Positions 1-8,889 of a stretch of DNA of 64,000 bases are shown here, in pieces. Position 1 is the first letter of the stretch; each line of letters opens with the position of its first letter. The translations under genes were made by a program, and so were the position numbers. The notes beneath the pieces are model-generated. The model searched no databases. It worked only from the letters and a program-made list of their open reading frames with translations, and had not been told where the DNA came from. Source of the DNA: Jeongeupia wiesaeckerbachi (GTDB lineage: Bacteria; Pseudomonadota; Gammaproteobacteria; Burkholderiales; Chitinibacteraceae); NCBI RefSeq assembly GCF_050916355.1, contig NZ_CP136946.1:62001-126000 (forward strand), in the 5' to 3' direction.

Positions 1-752
1 ACCATCGCCGTGACGAGGTTCCATTCACGACCGGCGCTCGCCTTGTCGGTATACGGCTTGATGCGCTTATAGGTCTCAAGCACCTTGACCATGGTTGGGC
101 CTTTCAAGGTGGCCTGATCAAGCTGGACGAAGGCTTTCTTGTAGAAATCGGCGCCGCCAACACCAAGCGCCACGGTTTCGAATACCGTCGCGTCTTGCCA
201 TGGCTGACCGCCGTAAGCGACCGGCTGGATGCCGGCCTTCTTCAAGGCATCCGCCACCTTGAAGAATTCGTCCCAGGTCGTCGGTGCCTTGACGTTGGCC
301 TTCTTCAGCAGCGCCGGATTGACCCACAGCCAGTTCACCCGGTGCACATTGACCGGCGCAGCCACGTACTGCCCCTTGTACTTCATCACATTGGACACCG
401 CCGGTGGCAGTACCTTGTCCCAACCGTCTTTCTTGGCGACGTCGTCAATCGACGCCAGCACACCCTCGGCGCCCCATTCCTGAATTGCAGGCCCCTTGAT
501 CTGCGCTGCCGCCGGCGGGTTCCCTGAAACGACCCGTGCCTTCAGCGCGGTCATCGCGTTTTCGCCAGCACCACCGGCAACGGCAAAGTCCTTCCACTTG
601 TCGCCCTTGGCTTCGAGCATTTTCTTCAGCTCGCCAGCGGCCTTGGCTTCACCGCCCGATGTCCACCAGTGCAGCACCTCAACCTCGGCCGCATTTGCCG
701 CAAACGCCATAGCCAGAACCGCCACCCCCACCGACATACGCACAGCTCGCAT
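1..752 (-). CDS. Sugar ABC transporter substrate-binding protein (partial, C-terminus off the left edge)
   Basis: The reverse strand from the ATG at 750-752 reads without a stop to the window edge, about 250 residues. It begins with a basic N-terminus and hydrophobic stretch ending in an Ala-x-Ala signal-peptidase site, then 'EVEVLHWWTSGGEAKA', the usual start of periplasmic sugar-binding proteins of the glucose/mannose (GtsA-like) class. Later segments ('ARVVSGNPP', 'NVHRVNWLWVN', 'PTTWDEFF') fit the same family. An AGGAG lies about ten bases before the ATG. It should capture a sugar in the periplasm for import; permease and ATPase genes would lie beyond the edge. The nearby porin and Entner-Doudoroff genes support glucose as substrate, but that is inference. 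Confidence 0.88.
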   Translation of the reverse strand, partial: MRAVRMSVGVAVLAMAFAANAAEVEVLHWWTSGGEAKAAGELKKMLEAKGDKWKDFAVAGGAGENAMTALKARVVSGNPPAAAQIKGPAIQEWGAEGVLASIDDVAKKDGWDKVLPPAVSNVMKYKGQYVAAPVNVHRVNWLWVNPALLKKANVKAPTTWDEFFKVADALKKAGIQPVAYGGQPWQDATVFETVALGVGGADFYKKAFVQLDQATLKGPTMVKVLETYKRIKPYTDKASAGREWNLVTAM

Positions 753-888
753 TCTTTTATCTCTCCTGTGGCAGGCCGCCCCTTGGCAACCTCGCAAGCT
801 AAGCGTAGGCAACATGAATAGCGACTGATATCAGGTAATCGCCGATCAGGTACGGCATGTAGGGCGTATACCGTAGCCGACAAACAAA

Positions 889-914
889 AACGGCGCCCCT
901 TTTCAGGAGCGCCG
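889..914 (-). terminator. Second hairpin downstream of the porin gene
   Basis: A 10-bp inverted repeat (891-900 with 905-914, one mismatch) is followed on the reverse strand by a T-rich run. It stands in tandem with the stronger terminator at 922-948 and probably backs it up. Confidence 0.55.
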
Positions 915-921
915 AACAATT

Positions 922-948
922 AAAAAAGGGCGACCGAAGTCGCCCTTT
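922..948 (-). terminator. Rho-independent terminator of the porin gene
   Basis: A perfect 10-bp stem (925-934 with 939-948) with a CGAA-type tetraloop is followed on the reverse strand by a T run. It sits about 30 bases after the porin stop codon and isolates the porin from the sugar-binding-protein gene. Confidence 0.85.
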
Positions 949-979
949 CTGAACTAGCAAATCGAATCAAACGAATCGA

Positions 980-2017
980 TTAGAAGCCGGTCCAGGTACC
1001 GAACAGCAGACGGTAGCTGTTTTGGTCCGAGCCGATGGTCGCGTAGTCAGCACCCATCTTCGCGTTTTCGTTGGCGATCGAGTAACGACCTTGAACGTAA
1101 GCGGAGGTGTTGTTCGACAGTGCGTAGTTCCACTGACCGTAGATCACGTGAGCATCGCTATCGTCGATCTTGTTGCCGTTTTGCTCAGCTTCGTCGAAGT
1201 AGTTGTACGTCACGCCGACGGTGTTCTTGCCAGCCGAGTAGATACCTTGAACGAAGTACTGGTTCTGGTCGCCAGCGATACCGGCCCACGAATTTTCCCA
1301 GCCCTTGTAACCGGCCTTGAGGGTGAAGGCGCCGAAGTTGTAGCCACCAGCCACGAACCAGAACTTGCTCGGGTCCTGTTGGTGAGTAACTTCACCGGTA
1401 ACCTTGTTCGTGCTATTAGCTTCAGCCTGCTGATAGCCAGCATCGATCATGAAGCCACCGCCCGAGTAACCAGCGGTCACGTCGAACATGTATTCTTGAT
1501 CAACGCCATCGATTTGGTTTTGCTGACCCAGGAACGAGTAGTAACCCGAGAACGAGAAACCACCCCAGTTCGGCGAGTCGTATGCAATCGAGTTGTCCGG
1601 GTTGAAAGCAACCAGACCCAGCTCAGCAACGTGCATAGCACCGCCGAGGTTGCCGTACGGCCAGTCCAGCTTCAGGTACGACGGGGTGTAGATGCGACCA
1701 AAGCGCAGGGTACCCCAATCGCCTTGCCAGCCGCCCCAAGCTTCACGGTTACCCCAAGTCTTGTCGGACTGTTCGCGGTAGTTTTCAACACCGGTCCAGA
1801 TCTTCCAGATCACCTTGGAGCCGTTGTCCAGCTTGTCGCTGCCCGAGAAGAACAGACGCGGTTCAACGTCGAGTTCGACTTCGTCACGGAAGCCGTCGGC
1901 ATCCGAACCGTGGATATAGATGTCCGATTCGATCGAACCGCCGATGGTGACTTCGGCGAAAGCCGGAGCCGCGAAAGCAGCTGCCAGGGAAGCAGCAACC
2001 AGAGCACGTTTGAACAT
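980..2017 (-). CDS. Neisseria-type general outer-membrane porin
   Basis: This 345-residue protein starts with a clear signal peptide (cleavage after 'APAFA', about residue 21). It then reads as a 16-strand trimeric porin of the Gram-negative porin_4 family: 'VTIGGSIESDIYIHG' as first strand, 'WGNREAWGGWQGDWGTLRFGR' before the constriction loop, and a C-terminal Phe ('GTWTGF') that is the Bam recognition signal. It should allow passive entry of small solutes and, with the sugar-binding protein downstream, probably sugars. Codon use is strongly biased, as in highly expressed genes. It is monocistronic, with tandem terminators behind it. Confidence 0.93.
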   Translation of the reverse strand: MFKRALVAASLAAAFAAPAFAEVTIGGSIESDIYIHGSDADGFRDEVELDVEPRLFFSGSDKLDNGSKVIWKIWTGVENYREQSDKTWGNREAWGGWQGDWGTLRFGRIYTPSYLKLDWPYGNLGGAMHVAELGLVAFNPDNSIAYDSPNWGGFSFSGYYSFLGQQNQIDGVDQEYMFDVTAGYSGGGFMIDAGYQQAEANSTNKVTGEVTHQQDPSKFWFVAGGYNFGAFTLKAGYKGWENSWAGIAGDQNQYFVQGIYSAGKNTVGVTYNYFDEAEQNGNKIDDSDAHVIYGQWNYALSNNTSAYVQGRYSIANENAKMGADYATIGSDQNSYRLLFGTWTGF

Positions 2018-2209
2018 TTATAGGTCTCCTAGATACGAGAGTTGGTTTCTTTCTAATTAGATGAAGAACCAGCCGTAACAGCACGATTTGCGGTACGTCT
2101 GACGCAACCTTGCTCTACGGAGCCAGAATAAAAGAATCGACTTGTTACGGGCAAACCTGCTTGCCCCGCCTTAGAAAAACCGTTGCCCACATACAACACG
2201 GCAAATAAG

Positions 2210-2232
2210 AAACCGCCCGTAAATGGCGGTTT
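2210..2232. terminator. Small hairpin with flanking A/T runs
   Basis: An 8-bp inverted repeat (2210-2217 with 2225-2232) is followed on the forward strand by five T. No forward gene ends here, so it may act as a second stop for gapA transcripts or simply be a leftover terminator. Confidence 0.4.
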
Positions 2233-2354
2233 TTAAAAGGATTTAGTGCTCTTCGAAGGTTTGCTTTGCATACAAAAAGGGCTTGATTGGCTTGAGCTTG
2301 CGGCTCGATCGAATTCACCCATTGTCATGGGACGGCCAATACGCACGCAGCCTG

Positions 2355-2396
2355 CAGCCAACAAAAAACCCGCCGAAGCGGGTTTTTTGTTGGCTG
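2355..2396 (-). terminator. Terminator of gapA (19-bp perfect inverted repeat)
   Basis: 2355-2373 and 2378-2396 are perfect reverse complements around a CGAA/TTCG-type tetraloop. The core is a GC stem flanked by six A and six T, so it can terminate in either direction. It lies 15 bases after the gapA stop codon. Confidence 0.9.
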
Positions 2397-2410
2397 CGTA
2401 TGGCAAGGAC

Positions 2411-3415
2411 TTACTTGGATGCCATCACACGGACCATTTCCAGCACCTTGCTGGAGTAGCCCCACTCGTTGTCGTACCAGGCAACCAGCTTGACGAAGGT
2501 CTTGTCCAGCGCGATACCGGCGTCGGCGTCGAACGTCGACGTGCAGGCTTCGCCACGGAAATCGGTGGAGACGACCTTCTCGGTGGTGTAACCCAGCACG
2601 CCCTTCATCGGACCTTCCGACGCGGCCTTCACGGCGGCGCAGATTTCTTCGTAGCTGGCTTCCTTGTTCAGCTCGACGGTCAGGTCGACGACGGACACGT
2701 CGGACGTCGGCACGCGGAATGACATGCCGGTCAGCTTGCCCTTCACTTCCGGAATCACCACGCCAACGGCCTTGGCAGCGCCGGTGCTCGACGGAATGAT
2801 GTTTTCCAGAATGCCGCGGCCGCCGCGCCAGTCCTTGTTGGACGGGCCGTCAACGGTCTTCTGCGTTGCGGTCGCAGCGTGGACGGTGGTCATCAGGCCA
2901 CGCTTGATGCCGAAGTTGTCGTTGATGACCTTGGCAATCGGCGCCAGGCAGTTGGTGGTGCACGATGCGTTGGAGATGATGTCCTGGCCGGCGTAGGTCT
3001 TGTCGTTCACGCCGTAGACGAACATCGGCGTGTCATCCTTCGACGGTGCCGACATGATCACCTTCTTGGCGCCAGCGGCCAGATGCTTCTCGGCGGTTTC
3101 CTTGGTCAGGAACAGGCCGGTCGATTCGACCACGACGTCCGCGCCAATCTCGCCCCACTTCAGTTCGGCCGGGTCTTTCACCGCGGTCAGGCGGATCGTC
3201 TTGCCATTGACGACCAGATGACCGCCTTCGACCTTCACATCACCCTTGAACTTGCCATGCACCGAGTCGTACTTGAGCATGTAGGCGAGGTAATCCGGCT
3301 CCAACAGGTCGTTGATACCGACGATCTCGATGTCATCGGCGAAATTGTAAACAGCGGCACGGAATACCATGCGGCCGATGCGGCCGAAACCATTGATACC
3401 TACTTTGATAGCCAT
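2411..3415 (-). CDS. gapA: Glyceraldehyde-3-phosphate dehydrogenase, type I
   Basis: The 334-residue protein has the NAD-binding start 'KVGINGFGRIGR' (residues 4-15) and the catalytic 'SNASCTTNC' with Cys152, both at normal family positions, and normal full length. It oxidises glyceraldehyde 3-phosphate to 1,3-bisphosphoglycerate in the cytoplasm, which serves the lower half of the Entner-Doudoroff route. A GGAG eight bases before the ATG supports the start. It follows edd and eda on the same strand after a 206-base gap, so it may have its own promoter, and it ends at a strong terminator. Confidence 0.97.
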   Translation of the reverse strand: MAIKVGINGFGRIGRMVFRAAVYNFADDIEIVGINDLLEPDYLAYMLKYDSVHGKFKGDVKVEGGHLVVNGKTIRLTAVKDPAELKWGEIGADVVVESTGLFLTKETAEKHLAAGAKKVIMSAPSKDDTPMFVYGVNDKTYAGQDIISNASCTTNCLAPIAKVINDNFGIKRGLMTTVHAATATQKTVDGPSNKDWRGGRGILENIIPSSTGAAKAVGVVIPEVKGKLTGMSFRVPTSDVSVVDLTVELNKEASYEEICAAVKAASEGPMKGVLGYTTEKVVSTDFRGEACTSTFDADAGIALDKTFVKLVAWYDNEWGYSSKVLEMVRVMASK

Positions 3416-3621
3416 GGATCATCTCCAGAGATAGAGGATGGGACAAATTGGACGGTCAGAGCATACAAGCACCGGCAGAGGCTGCCTTTGTGCCATGACA
3501 AGCACCGTTCGTACATTAGGGACTTACGCGACCGTCATAGGCAAATGGACCATTGCGCAAGCCCTCAGTTTACCAGTCGAGGGGGAAAGGCCAAGCACGC
3601 CCCCTCGCCGATGACCTGTGA

Positions 3622-4245
3622 TCAGGGACGCAGTGCAGCCGCTTCGCGGGCCAGCTTGGTGATGCCGGCCCAGTCGCCCTTGGCAACCAGATCCTTCGGC
3701 GCCAGCCACGAACCGCCAACACAACCGACGTTCGGCAGCGCAAGTAGTTTCGCCGCCGATTCCAGCGTCACACCGCCGGTCGGGCAGAACAGGATTTGCG
3801 GCAGCGGGCCACCCATGGCCTTGAGCATGCCGAGGCTGCCGGCTTGTTCGGCCGGGAACAGCTTGAGGGCATCGAAACCTTCCTCGAGCGCGGCGATGGC
3901 TTCGGACGGCGTCATCACGCCCGGCAGCAACTGGATGCCGGCTTCGCGCGCAGCGGCGGCCAGCTTCGGCGTCAGACCCGGCGTCACCGCAAAAACGGCG
4001 CCGGCAGCCTGGGCCTGGGCAAACTGCTCGGGACGCACCACGGTGCCGACGCCGACAATCGCTTCCGGCACATTGTCGGCAATCGCCTTGACGGCTTCGA
4101 GTGCGGCCTCGGTACGCAGGGTCACTTCCAGCACGCGAATACCGCCGTCGACCAGCGCCTTGGCCAGCGGCACGGCGTGTTCGACTTTCTCGATCACCAG
4201 CACCGGCATGACCGAGCACGAACGCATGATTTCACGAATTTGCAT
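3622..4245 (-). CDS. eda: 2-dehydro-3-deoxy-phosphogluconate (KDPG) aldolase
   Basis: This 207-residue protein is a complete class I aldolase. The catalytic Glu is E40 in 'VLEVTLRT' and the Schiff-base Lys is K128 in 'DALKLFPAE'. The phosphate-binding 'PTGGV' follows. It splits KDPG into pyruvate and glyceraldehyde 3-phosphate, the last step of the Entner-Doudoroff pathway. AGGA stands seven bases before the ATG. The gene follows edd after 66 bases that hold a GC-rich hairpin, so edd and eda are probably one operon. Confidence 0.96.
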   Translation of the reverse strand: MQIREIMRSCSVMPVLVIEKVEHAVPLAKALVDGGIRVLEVTLRTEAALEAVKAIADNVPEAIVGVGTVVRPEQFAQAQAAGAVFAVTPGLTPKLAAAAREAGIQLLPGVMTPSEAIAALEEGFDALKLFPAEQAGSLGMLKAMGGPLPQILFCPTGGVTLESAAKLLALPNVGCVGGSWLAPKDLVAKGDWAGITKLAREAAALRP

Positions 4246-4279
4246 GGCAGGATTCCTATGAGTTAAGCGATAAGTGAAC

Positions 4280-4300
4280 GCCGGCCCGGTACGGGCCGGC
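4280..4300. other. Intercistronic GC-rich palindrome between edd and eda
   Basis: A 9-bp perfect stem (4280-4288 with 4292-4300) with a three-base loop and no T tract. It is more likely an RNA-stability or attenuation element than a full terminator. Similar palindromes occur at 7975-8000, 8784-8806 and 14328-14349. Confidence 0.55.
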
Positions 4301-4311
4301 TGGCAATGACA

Positions 4312-6138
4312 TCAGTGCGCGAGACCCAGGCTCAGCGCACCTTCCTCGGCGCCGGTCGCCTGCAGGCGGAAACCGGCAAACAGCTCGCGGCCCATGCCAT
4401 GGCCGTTCTTGCTCAGGTCGGCGGTGACGCATTCGCGCTTGGCCCATTCCGCCGCGTCAACCTTGGCAACCAGGGCGCCGGTCAGCGCATCCAGGCGGAT
4501 GATGTCACCGGTGCGCACCTTGCCCAGCGGACCACCCGAGACGACTTCCGGGGTGATATGGATCGCCGCCGGCACCTTGCCCGACGCACCCGACATGCGG
4601 CCATCGGTCACCAGCGCGACCTTGAAGCCGCGATCCTGCAGCACGCCCAGTGCCGGCGTCAGCTTGTGCAGTTCCGGCATGCCATTGGCGCGCGGCCCCT
4701 GGAAGCGCAGCACGGCGATGAAGTCTTTCTCGAGCTCACCGCGCTGGAACGCCGCCAGGACGTCGTCCTGATCGTCGAACACGATCGCTGCGGCTTCGAC
4801 AACGCGATGCTCTTCGGCAACTGCTGAGACCTTGATCACCGCGCGACCGATATTGCCTTCGAGCACTTTCAGGCCGCCGTCCTTGCTGAACGGGTGGGTG
4901 TGCGGACGCAGCACGCTGTCGTCACCGGACTGCAGCGGCGATTCGCGCCATACGGCCTTGCCGTTGTCGCCCAGGAAGGGTTCCTGCGAGTGCGTAGAAA
5001 GCCCTTGGCCCGTACACGTCAGCACATCGTCGTGCAGGAAGCCGCCAGCGATCAGCTCGCGGATCAGGTAACCCATACCACCGGCGGCATGGAAGTGGTT
5101 CACGTCAGCCGAGCCGTTCGGGTAAACACGTGCCAGCAGCGGCACGACTTCGGACAGATCGTGGAAATCGTCCCAGTTGATGTTGATGCCGGCGGCCCTG
5201 GCGATCGCAACGAGGTGAATCGTGTGGTTGGTCGAACCACCGGTCGCCAGCAGGCCGACGATGCCGTTGACGACGGCTTTCTCGTCAACCACTTTGCCGA
5301 CCGGAATGAATTCGTTGCCGAGCGCGGTAATCTGCGCGACACGGCGCGCGGCAGCGGCAGTCAGCGCATCGCGCAGCGGCGTGTTCGGATTGACGAAAGC
5401 GGCGCCCGGCAAATGCAGGCCCATCACTTCCATCAGCATCTGGTTCGAGTTGGCGGTGCCGAAGAAGGTACACGTGCCCGGACCGTGGTAGCTGCCCTCT
5501 TCCGACGCCAGCAGTTCTTCACGGCCGGCTTTGCCCTCGGCGAACAGTTGGCGAACCTTGGCCTTGTCCTTGTTCGAGATCCCCGACGTCATCGGGCCGG
5601 CCGGCACGAAGATCGCCGGCAGATGACCGAACTGCAGCGCGCCGATCAGCAGGCCCGGCACGATCTTGTCGCAGACGCCGAGGCACAGCATGCCGTCAAA
5701 GACGTTGTGCGACAGACCGACCGCCAGCGACATCGCAATCACGTCACGGCTGAACAGCGAGAGTTCCATCCCCGGCTGCCCCTGGGTCACGCCGTCGCAC
5801 ATCGCCGGTGTACCCCCGGCGAACTGTGCGGTTGCACCAACTTCGTGCACGGCTGCCTTGATGATGGCCGGATAGGTTTCGAGCGGCTGATGCGCCGACA
5901 GCATGTCGTTGTACGAGGAGACGATCGCGATGTTCGGCTGACGCATCTCACGCATCATGATTTTGTCGGTTTCTGGCGCGGCGGCCCAAGCGTGCGCCTG
6001 GTTGGTACAGGCCAGCCCTTTGCGGACCGGCTCCTTCTGGGCTGCGGCTTCGAGGCGCTGCAAATAGCGGGTACGGGATTCACGGCTGCGTTCGACGATG
6101 CGGGCCGTAACTTCGATAAGACGGGGATGTAATGCCAT
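4312..6138 (-). CDS. edd: Phosphogluconate dehydratase
   Basis: The 608-residue protein has the length and start ('MALHPRLIEVTARI') typical of Edd. It carries the IlvD/Edd-family cysteine segments 'PAMCDGVTQG' and 'LCLGVCDKI' that hold the iron-sulfur cluster. It converts 6-phosphogluconate to KDPG. An in-frame ATG exists 42 bases upstream, but it lacks a ribosome site, whereas GGAG lies six bases before the ATG at 6136-6138. The gene starts the leftward edd-eda operon and faces zwf across a region with HexR-like sites, so it is likely derepressed when KDPG accumulates. Confidence 0.96.
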   Translation of the reverse strand: MALHPRLIEVTARIVERSRESRTRYLQRLEAAAQKEPVRKGLACTNQAHAWAAAPETDKIMMREMRQPNIAIVSSYNDMLSAHQPLETYPAIIKAAVHEVGATAQFAGGTPAMCDGVTQGQPGMELSLFSRDVIAMSLAVGLSHNVFDGMLCLGVCDKIVPGLLIGALQFGHLPAIFVPAGPMTSGISNKDKAKVRQLFAEGKAGREELLASEEGSYHGPGTCTFFGTANSNQMLMEVMGLHLPGAAFVNPNTPLRDALTAAAARRVAQITALGNEFIPVGKVVDEKAVVNGIVGLLATGGSTNHTIHLVAIARAAGININWDDFHDLSEVVPLLARVYPNGSADVNHFHAAGGMGYLIRELIAGGFLHDDVLTCTGQGLSTHSQEPFLGDNGKAVWRESPLQSGDDSVLRPHTHPFSKDGGLKVLEGNIGRAVIKVSAVAEEHRVVEAAAIVFDDQDDVLAAFQRGELEKDFIAVLRFQGPRANGMPELHKLTPALGVLQDRGFKVALVTDGRMSGASGKVPAAIHITPEVVSGGPLGKVRTGDIIRLDALTGALVAKVDAAEWAKRECVTADLSKNGHGMGRELFAGFRLQATGAEEGALSLGLAH

Positions 6139-6214
6139 GACGAACTCCGGTTTGACCGTACCCGATGCACGCAACTGCATAGATCACGGTAGTAAATGCC
6201 GCAAGAATTACGGC

Positions 6215-6227
6215 GTAGTTTTACTAC
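6215..6227. promoter_or_regulatory. Predicted HexR operator, edd-proximal
   Basis: GTAGT-TTT-ACTAC is a perfect 5-bp inverted repeat with a three-base spacer, flanked by a further A on the right. It is 77 bases upstream of the edd start and matches the HexR recognition pattern of related bacteria. hexR itself is three genes away. Confidence 0.65.
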
Positions 6228-6381
6228 AACCCCCTACCAAACTCAACCATAACTGCTTACGAAGCGGCAATGTCGCAACGCACCATTATCGTTCAGCAGT
6301 GCGGGTTTGCTGGTTTTTCCAGCAATCGATGTTCGGGAAATCCCGCAGACGGCCAAAAGCGTTTGCGCCGATTTTTAGGCA

Positions 6382-6409
6382 TGTAGTAACATTACGAAGT
6401 CTTACTACG
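6382..6409. promoter_or_regulatory. Predicted HexR operators, zwf-proximal (tandem)
   Basis: TGTAGTAACATTACG (6382-6396) matches the 15-base HexR pattern in all but the last base. Immediately next to it is GAAGT-CTT-ACTAC (6396-6408), a second copy with one mismatched half-site base. They lie about 100 bases upstream of the zwf start. Confidence 0.6.
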
Positions 6410-6509
6410 CCCAGACCTCGGCGCGTACGCCGCCCTCGCCCAACAGGCGCAAGGCAAGCCCATGGACGCGCACGCAGCCGAGTTCAACGAATAACTCAGG
6501 AAGGATGCT

Positions 6510-7961
6510 ATGACCCAGATCGACGCGTTCGACATGGTGCTGTTTGGCGGCACCGGTGACCTCGTGATGCGCAAACTGTTGCCGGCGCTGTACCACCAAC
6601 ACCAGGACGGCAATCTACCCGCCGAAGGTCGCATCGTCTGTTTGGGTCGCAGCGTGCCCGACACCGCCGCCTACCTCGACAAGGCGCACGCGCTGGCCAA
6701 GGGCTATCTCGGCAAGCACTACAACGACGCCGACTGGGCCTCGTTCGCCGCACGCATTCAGTACCTGAAGTTGGATGCCAACAAGCCGGACGAGTTCGGC
6801 CTGCTGGCCGACACGCTGAACGAATTCCCGAAGCGCACCCGCGTTTTCTATCTGTCGACCGCCCCGGATCTGTTCGCACCGATCTCCAAGAGCCTCGCCG
6901 GCGTCGGCCTGACCAAGGGCAACGCCCGCGTCGTGCTGGAAAAACCGCTGGGGCACGATCTGGCATCGTCGAACAAGATCAACGACGAAGTCGGCGAATA
7001 CTTCGAAGAACACCAGATCTACCGGATCGACCACTACCTCGGCAAAGAGCCGGTGCTGAACCTGATCGCACTGCGTTTTGCCAACACCCTGCTCGAGCCG
7101 CTGTGGCGCCGTGAGTGGGTGCGTGATGTACAGATCACCGTCACCGAGCAGGTCGGCGTAGAAACCCGTGCGGATTTCTACGACAAGACCGGCGCGCTGC
7201 GCGACATGATCCAGAACCACTTGCTGCAACTGCTGACCATCGTGGCGATGGAACCGCCGGCGTCGATCGACGCCGATGCCGTCCGTGACGAAAAACTCAA
7301 GGTGCTGCGCGCGCTCAAGCCGCTGACCGCCGAAGATGTCCACACCAAGGTCGTGCGTGGCCAGTACCGTGCTGGCGCGGTCGGTGGTCAGCCGGTACCG
7401 GGCTACCTGGACGAGCCGGGCGTCCCTGCCGACTCGAAGACCGAGACCTTTGTGGCGCTCAAGGCCGAAATCCAGACCTGGCGCTGGGCCGGCGTGCCGT
7501 TCTTCCTGCGCTCGGGCAAACGCCTGCAGGAACGTCTGGCCGAGATCGTCATCAACTTCCGCGAAGCACCGCATTCGATTTTCGGCAAGACCGGAACGCC
7601 GAACCGGCTGGTGATCCAGCTGCAGCCGGACGAATCGGTCCGTCTGTATCTGTTGGCCAAAGAACCGGGCAACCAGGCACGCCTGCGCCCGGTCCACCTT
7701 GACCTCGACTTCAAGGAAACCTTCACCACCCGCAGCCCGGAAGCCTACGAGCGCCTGCTGATGGACGTGATCCGTGGCGACCTGTCGCTGTTCGTCCGTC
7801 GCGACGAGCAACGTGCGGCATGGAAGTGGGTCGAGCCGATCATCGACACCTGGGAAGCCAGCCCGGATGCGCCGAAGGCCTACACGGCCGGCACCTGGGG
7901 CCCGGCGGCCTCGTCGGCCCTGCTGTCGCGCGACGGCCTGTGCTGGCACGAAGAAAGCTGA
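6510..7961 (+). CDS. zwf: Glucose-6-phosphate 1-dehydrogenase
   Basis: This 483-residue enzyme has the nucleotide-binding 'LFGGTGDLVMRK' (residues 11-22), 'EKPLGHD' (144-150) and the active-site 'RIDHYLGKE' (172-180). It oxidises glucose 6-phosphate to 6-phosphogluconolactone with NAD(P)+ and opens the Entner-Doudoroff and pentose phosphate routes. AGGAAGG precedes the ATG at good spacing. It is the first gene of the rightward operon zwf-pgl-hexR-pgi, controlled from the HexR-site region upstream. Confidence 0.97.
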   Translation: MTQIDAFDMVLFGGTGDLVMRKLLPALYHQHQDGNLPAEGRIVCLGRSVPDTAAYLDKAHALAKGYLGKHYNDADWASFAARIQYLKLDANKPDEFGLLADTLNEFPKRTRVFYLSTAPDLFAPISKSLAGVGLTKGNARVVLEKPLGHDLASSNKINDEVGEYFEEHQIYRIDHYLGKEPVLNLIALRFANTLLEPLWRREWVRDVQITVTEQVGVETRADFYDKTGALRDMIQNHLLQLLTIVAMEPPASIDADAVRDEKLKVLRALKPLTAEDVHTKVVRGQYRAGAVGGQPVPGYLDEPGVPADSKTETFVALKAEIQTWRWAGVPFFLRSGKRLQERLAEIVINFREAPHSIFGKTGTPNRLVIQLQPDESVRLYLLAKEPGNQARLRPVHLDLDFKETFTTRSPEAYERLLMDVIRGDLSLFVRRDEQRAAWKWVEPIIDTWEASPDAPKAYTAGTWGPAASSALLSRDGLCWHEES

Positions 7962-7974
7962 TCCACGCAGACCA

Positions 7975-8000
7975 AGCCCCCTGCCGCCCGGCAGGGGGCT
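7975..8000. other. Intercistronic hairpin between zwf and pgl
   Basis: An 11-bp perfect GC-rich stem (7975-7985 with 7990-8000) with a GCCC loop and no T run. It may reduce read-through into pgl or protect the zwf transcript 3' end. Confidence 0.6.
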
Positions 8001-8066
8001 GTCGAATCAGCACGATCCGCCGCAGCGATTGCGGCAAACCACCGAATACAAGAAACCGAGGTCTCG

Positions 8067-8765
8067 ATGTCCCTGCAATGGCATGAATTTGCATCGAAAG
8101 CACAGCTAGATACCGCGCTGGCGACACACATCGCCGAGCGTCTGAAGGCAGCGATCGATGCGCGCGGCGCGGCCAGCCTGGCCGTCTCCGGCGGCCGCAC
8201 GCCGGCCGGCATGTTCGCCGCACTCGCGCAGTCCGCCATCGACTGGCGCCGGGTCAACATCACCCTCGTCGACGAGCGCTGGGTGCAACCTGACCACGCC
8301 GACAGCAACGAACGGAGCGTCCGCGAGCACCTGTTGCAAGGTCCCGCCGCCCAGGCGCATTTCATCTCGCTGGTCAACGGCGCGGCCACGCCGCACGAAG
8401 CCCTGACCGCGATCGAAGCCCGACTGGCTATCTTCCCGTCGCCGATCGACGTGCTGATCCTCGGCATGGGCGACGACGGCCATACCGCGTCGCTGTTCCC
8501 GAACGCGGCCGAGCTCGAAACCGCCTGCGCATCGGCAGCCCAACTGGCCGCGGTGACGCCGCCGGTTGCGCCGCATCAGCGCATTACCCTGACGCTGCCG
8601 ACCATCGCCAAGGCCCGTGAAGTGATCGTGCACATTACCGGCGACAGTAAAAAAGCCCTCCTGCAGACTGCGCTCGGCGAAGACAAGCCGGTGCCACTGC
8701 AGTACCCGATCCGTCGCGTACTCGACCGTGTCGCCACGAACAAATCGGTGTTCTGGACGGCCTGA
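8067..8765 (+). CDS. pgl: 6-phosphogluconolactonase
   Basis: The 232-residue protein belongs to the DevB/NagB-like lactonase family. It has 'SLAVSGGRTP' near residue 35, 'LVDERWV', and the catalytic 'GMGDDGHTASLFP'. It hydrolyses 6-phosphogluconolactone to 6-phosphogluconate, directly after Zwf. GAGG precedes the ATG. A hairpin on each side separates it from zwf and hexR. Confidence 0.95.
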   Translation: MSLQWHEFASKAQLDTALATHIAERLKAAIDARGAASLAVSGGRTPAGMFAALAQSAIDWRRVNITLVDERWVQPDHADSNERSVREHLLQGPAAQAHFISLVNGAATPHEALTAIEARLAIFPSPIDVLILGMGDDGHTASLFPNAAELETACASAAQLAAVTPPVAPHQRITLTLPTIAKAREVIVHITGDSKKALLQTALGEDKPVPLQYPIRRVLDRVATNKSVFWTA

Positions 8766-8783
8766 ACCGTCATCAGCACAATG

Positions 8784-8806
8784 CGCGGGGCCGACAAGGC
8801 CCCGCG
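8784..8806. other. Hairpin between pgl and hexR
   Basis: A 9-bp GC-rich perfect stem (8784-8792 with 8798-8806), loop GACAA, followed on the forward strand by only a short T run. Probably a weak terminator or attenuator. Confidence 0.5.
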
Positions 8807-8889
8807 GCTTTAACCACGTTTGACAGAGACCCCGGCGAGACTGGCCGCACAACGCAGCCGGACCGCCGCATGAGTGAGACCCACCGACC

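Larger units (their letters stand above)
2018..2410. other. Intergenic region upstream of the porin gene and downstream of gapA
   Basis: About 390 bases without a credible gene. The left half holds the porin leader (AGGAGACC-type ribosome site just before the ATG) and an AT-rich stretch around 2120-2150 likely to contain its promoter. The right half holds two hairpins (2210-2232 and 2355-2396). Confidence 0.6.
6139..6509. promoter_or_regulatory. Divergent edd/zwf control region
   Basis: About 370 bases separate the divergent starts of edd and zwf. The region is AT-richer than its flanks and holds at least two TGTAGT/ACTACA-type palindromes (6215-6227 and 6382-6396), with a third partial copy at 6396-6408 and a half site near 6189. 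HexR of proteobacteria binds such palindromes (TGTARTnnnAYTACA-like) and releases them when KDPG is bound. A weak promoter candidate for zwf is TTGCGC at 6363-6368 and TAACAT at 6387-6392, overlapped by the second site. Confidence 0.6.

Noticed and set aside
1022..2023. Forward open frame of 333 codons opposite the porin gene
   Set aside because: Antisense shadow of the porin; no ribosome site and no family match.
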